Shown here piece after piece: positions 19,919-25,145 of a stretch of DNA of 25,145 nucleotides (position 1 is the stretch's first letter; every line of letters begins with the position of its first letter). The stretch covers positions 243,586 through 268,730 of the forward strand of contig DHXR01000024.1 of the NCBI GenBank assembly GCA_002413785.1, written 5' to 3'. The position numbers were made by a program, and so were the translations under genes. The notes beneath the pieces were generated by a model. That model saw nothing but the letters and a program-made list of their open reading frames with translations. It searched no databases and was not told the origin of the DNA. Source of the DNA: Mucilaginibacter sp. UBA5151. GTDB lineage: Bacteria; Bacteroidota; Bacteroidia; Sphingobacteriales; Sphingobacteriaceae.

Positions 19919-21211
19919 TCAATATAACAGCCTGAACTTTATGGTATGCTCAATGGCTTTAAGTTCATTTAAAACTTCGGGGTCGTAACCTGTATTTACA
20001 TCGGTGATCACATAGCCGATTTGAGGGTTGGTTACCAAAAACTCGCCTACTATATTGATATTATGGCGGGCGAATACTTCGTTTATTTTGGCCAGTATCC
20101 CCGGCACATTTTTGTGGATATGAATTAAGCGGTGCGCATTGTTGTTTCGCGGTGGCTGCAGGTCGGGGAAATTACAACTGGTATGCGTTTTGCCTTCATT
20201 CATAAAGGCGATCACCCTTCTCGGGATAAAATCATCATTGCGTGGGTTGTTTTTGGGGTCATCAAAAATAATGATGCCATTTTCGCAGGCCGTTTCCATC
20301 AATTTGCGGCCGCTTACCCTGCCGAATACGCCGATCACTTTTAACCTTCCGGCATTTTGAATTTGTTCGGGCATAGGCTGGTGTTCTTCATCGCAAAACA
20401 GGATTCCCGCTTCTTCCAGATACTTTTCTTCAATACTTTCCCGCTGGCGGATATTGTAGCCTTCTTTGCGCATTTGCGCCAGCGCGTCTTCCTCCACATC
20501 GCCAACTACCAGGCATTTGATGCGGTTTTTGGGGTATGATATGGCCCTGGGCAGTTTATTGATGTACAAAAACTCGTCAAAGCTGGGCGTAATATGGTCC
20601 GCCTTTTCGGCTACCGACTTTCGCTCAATATTCTCCGTAAAGGCAAAGAACTTTTTAATCATCCCCGATTCCTTTAGCTGGAAATCAGAATAACCATCGC
20701 CAATACCATAAATATCGCCGGGCAAATTCAGTTCTTTTAATAATTTAACTTTGCCGCCTTCCTGCGAAAGGGGGTTGCTTCTGTCATAACCGATGATATT
20801 ACCTTCATCATCGAACTCAAAAGTATTGGCGTAAATGTTTTCCTTTTTTATAAAGTATTCGGTTACCACCGGGATAATAAATTCTTTAAAACCGCCGGAT
20901 ACGATCAAAACTTCATCAGCATGGTTCTTAAAAAATATCGTATTACGCGAGAAAGAGGTGGATACTTTCTTCTTTAAATGTGTAATCAATTGCTTTAAAT
21001 GTTCACGGTTAGCCTGTAAAAGTTTAACGCGGTTCTCCAGACTTTGGGTGAAAGATAATTTACCCTCCATGGAAGCGTTAGTCAGGTCCTCGATCTGTTT
21101 GTATATTTTTTCCCTGTCGGGATTATTTTTCAGGGATATACGGGCCAGCTCGTCTAAAGCCTCTACCTGTGTAAATGTACTGTCGAAATCTATGATGAAG
21201 TATTGATTCAT
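19919..21211 (-). CDS. serB: SerB-type HAD phosphatase fused to SerA-derived domains with ACT
   Basis: This 430-residue protein has three parts. Residues 1-215: HAD-IB phosphatase like phosphoserine phosphatase, with DxD 'IDFDST' (Asp8, Asp10), 'VSGGF', Lys in 'GGKVKLLKEL' and 'GIGDGYSDFQL'. Residues about 225-340: a segment resembling the substrate-binding half of D-3-phosphoglycerate dehydrogenase SerA ('LKVIGVFGRVSG', 'NGIIIFDDPKNNPRN'), but without the NAD-binding Rossmann domain and without the usual catalytic residues. Residues about 345-430: the SerA C-terminus with an ACT domain ('NFPDLQ', 'RLIHIHKNVPGILAKINE', 'NINIVGEFLVT', 'TIKFRLLY'), which binds serine in SerA. A serine-feedback-controlled phosphoserine phosphatase is the natural reading. 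Function and family name are solid for the HAD part; the SerA origin is my alignment from memory. Confidence 0.88.
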   Translation of the reverse strand: MNQYFIIDFDSTFTQVEALDELARISLKNNPDREKIYKQIEDLTNASMEGKLSFTQSLENRVKLLQANREHLKQLITHLKKKVSTSFSRNTIFFKNHADEVLIVSGGFKEFIIPVVTEYFIKKENIYANTFEFDDEGNIIGYDRSNPLSQEGGKVKLLKELNLPGDIYGIGDGYSDFQLKESGMIKKFFAFTENIERKSVAEKADHITPSFDEFLYINKLPRAISYPKNRIKCLVVGDVEEDALAQMRKEGYNIRQRESIEEKYLEEAGILFCDEEHQPMPEQIQNAGRLKVIGVFGRVSGRKLMETACENGIIIFDDPKNNPRNDDFIPRRVIAFMNEGKTHTSCNFPDLQPPRNNNAHRLIHIHKNVPGILAKINEVFARHNINIVGEFLVTNPQIGYVITDVNTGYDPEVLNELKAIEHTIKFRLLY

Positions 21212-21297
21212 TCTTGTTGATGTGCAAATATGCGGATGCGCAAATGTGCGGATTTTTAGATTGATTTTTTAAATGATGTTTATTAAGTTGACAGGAT
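21135..21297. repeat. Direct repeat, copy 1 (serB 5' end and leader)
   Basis: This stretch covers the first about 25 codons of the serB-like gene and some 85 nt upstream of it. It recurs at 22117-22275 in the same orientation. The central part is nearly identical (offset 981 nt), with only scattered substitutions; similarity fades at both ends. The two copies bracket the PemK-type pair at 21332-21935. Confidence 0.9.
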
Positions 21298-21331
21298 GGA
21301 GCGGCTAATAGTATCAGGCCGGTTTATCAGG

Positions 21332-21682
21332 TTATTTTTTATTTGCTTTCAGGGCAATTATTAGATTATAAATTTCATCAGCAATTTTTATAATAAACGG
21401 TGGTTTAACAGAAGTGATTTTAGAAAGTATCAGGCTATGGTGTACGGTAAATATTTTGTGAACCCGGATATAGCTTTTAAGAGGCAAAGGGTGTAAGCAA
21501 TCGGAGTCTTCAATAGGTGCCGAAAGCTCATCAATATGATTTTTTGAGGTTATTTGAACAACTAAATAATCGTTTGTTTTATTTACGGTTTCATTAGAAA
21601 TAATCAGGGCAGGCCGTTTCCTGAATTCGGAGCCATCAGTAAAGGGAAATTTTACCACTATAATATCGCCTTGTTTGTACAT
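21332..21682 (-). CDS. PemK/MazF-family toxin (endoribonuclease)
   Basis: This 116-residue protein has the SH3-like MazF/PemK fold signature: 'GDIIVVKFPFTDGSEFRKRPALIIS' near the start, followed by 'DYLVVQITSK' and 'LPLKSYIRVHKIFTVHHSLI'. Such toxins cut mRNA at short motifs. The ATG at 21682 ('MYKQGD') was chosen, giving a 1-nt gap to the upstream antitoxin stop; the frame is open further up to 21730 but overlaps the antitoxin. It is the second gene of a two-gene addiction module set between two copies of the serB 5' region. Confidence 0.88.
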   Translation of the reverse strand: MYKQGDIIVVKFPFTDGSEFRKRPALIISNETVNKTNDYLVVQITSKNHIDELSAPIEDSDCLHPLPLKSYIRVHKIFTVHHSLILSKITSVKPPFIIKIADEIYNLIIALKANKK

Positions 21683-21683
21683 A

Positions 21684-21935
21684 TTATAATAATTTATCCC
21701 AGCGGTTATCTTCTTCCGAAAGCCAATCACCGGCTAATGATTTTTCACTTACTAAATACGAAAAATCAGTTAGCTCCTTATCCCCGGCATAAGCATCATA
21801 AGGTTCATCAGCCGCTATTTCCGCTTGATGCTTTAATTCCTCATTTTTAATGGATTTTAAAGTCTGTTCCATTACAAAAAACTTTTTGGATAAAGGCAAT
21901 TGTTGTATTTCATGGATAATCATTGTTACTTCCAT
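21684..21935 (-). CDS. Antitoxin partner of the PemK/MazF toxin
   Basis: This 83-residue acidic protein begins with a short hydrophobic/helical part ('IIHEIQQLPLSKKFFVMEQTLKSI'), then an acidic linker, and ends 'DWLSEEDNRWDKLL', a tail typical of small Bacteroidota antitoxins, which wrap around a MazF-like toxin through such a C-terminus. The toxin gene follows after one base. A promoter for the pair should lie in 21936-22020, where the minus strand has a TTTG and AT-rich boxes but no exact consensus. Confidence 0.82.
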   Translation of the reverse strand: MEVTMIIHEIQQLPLSKKFFVMEQTLKSIKNEELKHQAEIAADEPYDAYAGDKELTDFSYLVSEKSLAGDWLSEEDNRWDKLL

Positions 21936-22116
21936 AGCGTATCCTTATTAATTAAGGCATAAAGCATCCCCGGCACTATTATGGGGGGCTCTTTCCTATT
22001 TATACAAACGTACAAAAAAAGGCATCAGAAATCCTTATTATTTATGATTATAGATCGCGCCAATTGATGATTTACCCTATACTAAATTGCTGCCGGTTTT
22101 GAGGCATTTTTTTAAT
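21936..22116. other. Gap upstream of the PemK-type pair
   Basis: No gene is seen. On the minus strand, GTACGTTTGTATAAATAGG (around 22014-21996) gives a TTTG followed by AT-rich sequence, a possible promoter for the antitoxin-toxin pair. The rest is low complexity. This and the pair itself form the approximately 820-nt block between the two direct repeats. Confidence 0.35.
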
Positions 22117-22192
22117 GATATACGGACAGCTCGTCTAAAGCCTCTACCTGTGTAAATGTACTGTCGAAATCTATGATGAAGTATTGATCCAT
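22117..22192 (-). pseudogene. Truncated duplicate of the serB-like 5' end
   Basis: Reading down from ATG 22192, about 22 codons match the serB-like N-terminus (with Asp for Asn at residue 2), including the DxD motif. Then one base is missing relative to copy 1 (near 22125), which shifts the frame, and the similarity stops near 22117. It is a non-functional remnant of a duplication, part of the direct repeat 22117-22275. Confidence 0.88.
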
Positions 22193-22275
22193 TCTTGTTG
22201 ATGTGCAAATATGCGGATGTGCAAATGTGCGAATTTTGGATGATTTTTAAATGATGTTTATAAAGACGATAGGAT
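22117..22275. repeat. Direct repeat, copy 2
   Basis: Second copy of 21135-21297. Best matched over 22128-22240, including the leader words TGTGCAAATATGCGGATG. It ends near AGGAT at 22271-22275, shortly before the 20-bp palindrome at 22282. Confidence 0.9.
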
Positions 22276-22281
22276 TTGTAG

Positions 22282-22301
22282 AGACGCGATGCATCGCGTC
22301 T
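22282..22301. repeat. Perfect 20-bp palindrome
   Basis: AGACGCGATG followed by its exact reverse complement CATCGCGTCT. This 'GAGACGCGATGCATCGCGTC' type word is familiar as a short dispersed intergenic repeat in cyanobacteria and Bacteroidota. Here it sits 47 nt before the HigA-like gene, where the lost toxin gene would be expected. Confidence 0.88.
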
Positions 22302-22347
22302 GATACTGATACGGTTTTCTCCGGGAGTTAAAATTATTGTTATTTTT

Positions 22348-22659
22348 ATGGCTAAAGAAACTGTACAAATGAATAATCAGGTATTAGATCATAACGTTAA
22401 CGAAATTTACATAGAAGCATTTCACCCCGGAGAATTTTTGAAAGAAGAAATTGAAGAAAGGGATCTGCTTAAAAAGGATGCCGCGAAAGCGTTAAATATT
22501 TTGCCGCATCATTTAAGTGAAATATTTGCCGGTAAAAGAAATATATCAGCCATATTAGCTGTAAAGCTCGAAAAGCTTTTAGGTATCAGTTCCCATTATT
22601 GGTTAGGCTTACAAATGGAATATGACCTTTTTATAGCCAAACAGGAAGAAGCCCTGTAG
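22348..22659 (+). CDS. higA: HigA-family antitoxin (HTH), toxin absent
   Basis: This 103-residue helix-turn-helix protein shows the HigA/VapI pattern 'FHPGEFLKEEIEERDLLKKDAAKAL', 'ILPHHLSEIFAGKRNISAILAVKLEKLLG', 'SSHYWLGLQMEYDL'. HigA proteins repress their own operon and neutralise the RelE-like HigB toxin, whose gene normally lies directly upstream. No higB is present: the upstream space holds the duplicated serB fragment and a palindrome. A downstream toxin is not seen either. It is therefore a solitary regulator or a leftover antitoxin. Its stop codon lies inside a strong terminator hairpin. Confidence 0.9.
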   Translation: MAKETVQMNNQVLDHNVNEIYIEAFHPGEFLKEEIEERDLLKKDAAKALNILPHHLSEIFAGKRNISAILAVKLEKLLGISSHYWLGLQMEYDLFIAKQEEAL

Positions 22660-22680
22660 CAATAGGCTTTTTCCTGTTTT
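22641..22680 (+). terminator. Terminator overlapping the higA 3' end
   Basis: ACAGGAAGAAGCC (22641-22653) pairs with GGCTTTTTCCTGT (22665-22677), 13 bp with one G-U pair, followed by TTTT. The stop codon of the HigA gene lies in the loop. Confidence 0.9.
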
Positions 22681-22731
22681 AGATGTTCTTAATTCTTATT
22701 TGTGGGATGAAATTAATCTCTATATTTGGAT

Positions 22732-23343
22732 ATGAGAATCCTTTGCCTTTCAATCGTATTTGTTTTTAGTGTGCTTATATCAACCCAAAAACAAAACAAT
22801 CCAACAAAACCTATTCCTCAAACAGATTCAGTCCTTATTAAATTAAAAAATAAAAAGGCTGCTGTTGATCAATATATTATTAAGCACGGAAAAGCATTGA
22901 TTGTTCTTGTGAAAATCCCTGGTAAAACGAATTTGCTCTGGATTAAAAATGCGCATTGGCCTGATGAAATTGAATACACCTATAATATATTGAAGGGGCC
23001 ATCGGGAAAAATAATCTTTATTGCCCAAATACCTTACAGCGAAAGTGGGGACTGGGATATTGAATATAAACATTATTTTGATGAACAGGGAAACACTTAT
23101 GCCTTTAATAAGGAAGAATCTATCTTTGGAGATAATGTTAAGGGCGGGGTTATAAGAGAAATACTTTTTAACTATTATGACGGGAAATTTAATAATATAA
23201 ATCATGTGAATATCCTCACAGACAAAGATTACCAATTAATTAAAAGAAATAAGAATATGTATAATTTCCGTGATTTTAAATATAACATTTATAAAAACTT
23301 AAATGAATGCCTTATAGGTTATAATATACAATTGCCTAAGTAG
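22732..23343 (+). CDS. Secreted protein of unknown function
   Basis: This 203-residue protein has a hydrophobic N-terminus ('ILCLSIVFVFSVLIS', about 3-17) that looks like a signal peptide; the following part is rich in Lys, Asn, Ile and Tyr. I recognise no family. It is AT-rich compared with its neighbours, which may point to recent acquisition. A TATATTTG box (22721-22728) with TTTG 18 nt upstream forms a good promoter, only 3 nt before the ATG; the transcript may be leaderless, or the true start may be further downstream. Confidence 0.65.
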   Translation: MRILCLSIVFVFSVLISTQKQNNPTKPIPQTDSVLIKLKNKKAAVDQYIIKHGKALIVLVKIPGKTNLLWIKNAHWPDEIEYTYNILKGPSGKIIFIAQIPYSESGDWDIEYKHYFDEQGNTYAFNKEESIFGDNVKGGVIREILFNYYDGKFNNINHVNILTDKDYQLIKRNKNMYNFRDFKYNIYKNLNECLIGYNIQLPK

Positions 23344-23370
23344 TACCCCCCCCCTTAATGGGCCGGGGGG
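23344..23370. terminator. C9/G6 hairpin between convergent genes
   Basis: A run of nine C (23346-23354) two bases after one stop codon can pair with six G (23365-23370) across a short spacer that includes the last codons of the methyltransferase gene on the other strand. It is likely a two-way stop. No T tract follows on either side. Confidence 0.45.
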
Positions 23371-24734
23371 CTGGCGAGTATTCTCAATTCCTTCGGGTAA
23401 TAATTATTGATCCGGTTTGGTAGCAGCTTTGCCCAGCCCAATGGCTGCCCTTCAAAGGTCATCAGGCTCCAGCCTTTGTTAACAGTGTTAATATTGATGT
23501 TCTCCCGCCTTAAATATTGTATGGCCTGGGTATAGTCGAGTTCAGTTTGTAAAACCGCATCCTTATTAATATAGGTGCTTAAAGCAAGCTCATGGTCCGG
23601 GATTAAATCATTCCCCATCAGCTTACCGATCCTAACCCCCGATTTTTTGAGATACAAATGCCGCTGCAAAGTATCCAGGCTTTCTTTATGCACCCGGTTT
23701 ATAGCCAGCCATTCGTCGTTCACCATAAAATAGTAAAAGTCATCCGGCGTATTAAGGTATGTTTTTACCAGTTCAATTTCTTTCAGGGCTAATTTTTGAT
23801 GCCCTTTTGTTTTAAAGGAGGGTAACTGAGCCGTTTGGCCTTTCTTTTTGAGGCAGGCGGCAAACAAACCTTCGCCTTTTACCTTGCCGGGATAAAAACG
23901 ATAGCCCCAGGCTTTATGTCCGGGCGATGTGGTTTCAACAATACCCCAGTCCTTATATATAGGTATGCGCAGGCTTTCCATATCAAATGTTTCGCAAAGC
24001 CAATCCAGTATATCCTCGTTTTCCTGGTGCGAGTAGGAGCAGGTACTATATATAAGGTGTCCATCCTCTTTCAGGGCCGGGTAAATATCAGCCAGTATGC
24101 GCTCCTGCCGCTGATGGCATAAGTTCACATTATCAGCCGACCATTCATTCATCGCCGCCGGGTCTTTACGGAACATGCCTGAACCGGAACATGGCGCGTC
24201 AACCAGTATCATATCAAAAAAACCGCTGAGCCTGCTGAAATCTTTCGGGTCGTTATTGCTTACTATAATATTAGCTGTGCCCCATCGGTTAAGGTTATCG
24301 CATAAAACAGGGACGCGGGTTTTGATGATTTCATTGGCGACCAACAGATCATTACTGCCGATAGCCGAATTGATGAGCGTGCTTTTACCGCCGGGGGCCG
24401 CGCACAGGTCCAGTATTTTTACCGGTTCATCATTATTTGGGCGGATGGTTTTTAGAATATGATCGATAAACATGGACGATGCTTCCTGTACATAATAGCA
24501 GCCGGCATGGAAAAGCGGGTCGAAAGTAAAGGATGGGCGGGTGTCCAGGTAATAGCCTTCGGGGCACCAGGGCACTTGTCCGTTTGTTTTTATGGCTGAT
24601 CTTTTAAACGGATTTACCCTTATTGAAGTGGGCGGTTCAATAAAATTATGCGCATTTATAAAATTTTCGGACGAAAAACCGGGTTCGCCGGATAAAGAGT
24701 TCAGAAAATTTTCGGGGAAAATTTGTTCGTTCAT
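23355..24734 (-). CDS. RsmB/NOP2-type rRNA cytosine-C5 methyltransferase
   Basis: This 459-residue SAM-dependent enzyme of the NOL1/NOP2/Sun family methylates C5 of cytosine in rRNA. Visible motifs: N-terminal 'TSIRVNPFK', SAM motif I 'LDLCAAPGGKSTLI', motif IV 'VDAPCSGSGMFRKDP' and motif VI 'IYSTCSYSHQENED', with both conserved Cys present. The C-terminal 150 residues ('KSGVRIGKLMGNDLIPDHELALS', 'GWSLMTFEGQPLGWAKLLPNRINNYYPKELRI') look like the extra RNA-binding part of the RsmF/YebU group, so position 1407 of 16S rRNA is the likely target by analogy. It is a single gene with the start set by ATG 24734. Confidence 0.92.
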   Translation of the reverse strand: MNEQIFPENFLNSLSGEPGFSSENFINAHNFIEPPTSIRVNPFKRSAIKTNGQVPWCPEGYYLDTRPSFTFDPLFHAGCYYVQEASSMFIDHILKTIRPNNDEPVKILDLCAAPGGKSTLINSAIGSNDLLVANEIIKTRVPVLCDNLNRWGTANIIVSNNDPKDFSRLSGFFDMILVDAPCSGSGMFRKDPAAMNEWSADNVNLCHQRQERILADIYPALKEDGHLIYSTCSYSHQENEDILDWLCETFDMESLRIPIYKDWGIVETTSPGHKAWGYRFYPGKVKGEGLFAACLKKKGQTAQLPSFKTKGHQKLALKEIELVKTYLNTPDDFYYFMVNDEWLAINRVHKESLDTLQRHLYLKKSGVRIGKLMGNDLIPDHELALSTYINKDAVLQTELDYTQAIQYLRRENININTVNKGWSLMTFEGQPLGWAKLLPNRINNYYPKELRILASPPAH

Positions 24735-25145
24735 TTCAATTTCAAAGATACAAAATCAATAATTGTGATTGCATAGGCTTTGTGAACAGAAAAATGTTGT
24801 TTTGATAACTATTAGTTTACAGACAGTTATATGAAGGGCTTCGGTTTTTTGTAAATTTCTTTTTGCAGGCAAAAAAATTCTCTGTACATTTGAGGCCGCT
24901 TTAGAGAAAGAGGGTTGTTTTTTGAAGATTTAGCGAATAAAAAATAAACTGAAAATAAGTGAAAATAACACTTGACAGGCATTAAAAATAATCGCATCTT
25001 TGCAGCCGCTTCGGGAACGAGGCGAAAAGGTTAAAAAGTTTGAAACCGCAAGGTTTTTAAATATAGGTTCTCTGCGACAGAGACCCGAATTAGTTCTTAA
25101 AAGGTATAGATAATCATGTAGCGTAACAGCGGAATTGTGAGCTTA
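24735..25145 (+). promoter_or_regulatory. Strong promoter and structured leader at the window edge
   Basis: No reading frame is visible. TTGACA (24972-24977) is followed, 20 nt after its TTG, by CATCTTTG (24995-25002), a seven-of-eight match to TAnnTTTG. After it come three hairpins: CGCTTCG/CGAGGCG with a GGAA loop (25007-25024), AAACC/GGTTT with a GCAA loop (25043-25056), and GGTTCTCTG/CAGAGACC (25066-25084). A strong promoter plus a long structured, non-coding leader suggests a stable-RNA operon, perhaps rRNA, starting past the edge. 24735-24960 holds nothing I can name. Confidence 0.45.

Noticed and set aside
20132..20693. Plus-strand open frames opposite the serB-like gene
   Set aside because: They overlap each other in different frames, lack family features and run antisense to a well-supported gene.
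21135..22275. Insertion sequence flanked by target-site duplications
   Set aside because: The repeats are about 160 bp, far longer than target duplications, and no transposase or terminal inverted repeats lie between them.

Overview
This window looks like a chromosomal segment from a Bacteroidota species, most likely a Sphingobacteriaceae relative of Mucilaginibacter or Pedobacter. That placement is inferred from protein character: DUF5777 barrels, DUF3098 next to ftsX and uppP, a Bacteroidota-type RecA, and a CxxxY-type CcmE. It is also inferred from promoters of the TAnnTTTG type and the near absence of Shine-Dalgarno sequences. No tRNA, CRISPR array or recognisable transposase was seen. 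The genus call is inference.

Region 1 (214-11453, minus strand) is an accessory electron-transfer island. Three operons can be separated by terminators. (a) YceI-like lipoprotein, CX4CH haem lipoprotein, DUF5777 outer-membrane barrel, monohaem cytochrome c (10114 down to 7444). (b) Ethylbenzene-dehydrogenase-like haem domain lipoprotein, CX4CH lipoprotein, DUF5777 barrel, monohaem cytochrome c (7061 down to 3843); this repeats the last three genes of (a). (c) Small Tat protein, four-cluster Fe-S protein, NrfD-type quinol-binding membrane subunit, Ig-like membrane-anchored protein (3657 down to 214). No molybdopterin catalytic subunit is present. A TPR lipoprotein and a membrane protein (11453-10306) and the divergent haem chaperone gene ccmE (11629) complete the island. 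Each of the transcription units has a TGA-N6-TCA palindrome 80-90 nt before its start codon, at a fixed distance from a TAnnTTTG-like box, so a Crp/Fnr-type regulon is proposed. My working model is a quinol-to-surface electron conduit: NrfD and Fe-S protein at the inner membrane, soluble cytochrome c in the periplasm, and cytochrome lipoprotein plus barrel at the outer membrane.

Region 2 (12299-18407) is housekeeping: ftsX, a DUF3098 gene, uppP, nth, recA, clpS and ilvE. Almost every gap here carries short degenerate tandem arrays with 7-, 8- or 9-nt periods, often as inverted pairs, and two of them supply the start codon of the next gene.

Region 3 (18599-24734) mixes defence/addiction and core genes: a PIN-toxin pair, a UspA protein, a SerB phosphatase fused to the remains of a SerA dehydrogenase, a PemK/MazF-type pair lodged between two copies of the serB 5' end, a HigA-like antitoxin without a toxin, an unknown secreted protein, and an RsmB/NOP2-type rRNA methyltransferase. 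The window ends in a strong promoter followed by a structured leader with no reading frame, perhaps the start of a stable-RNA operon.
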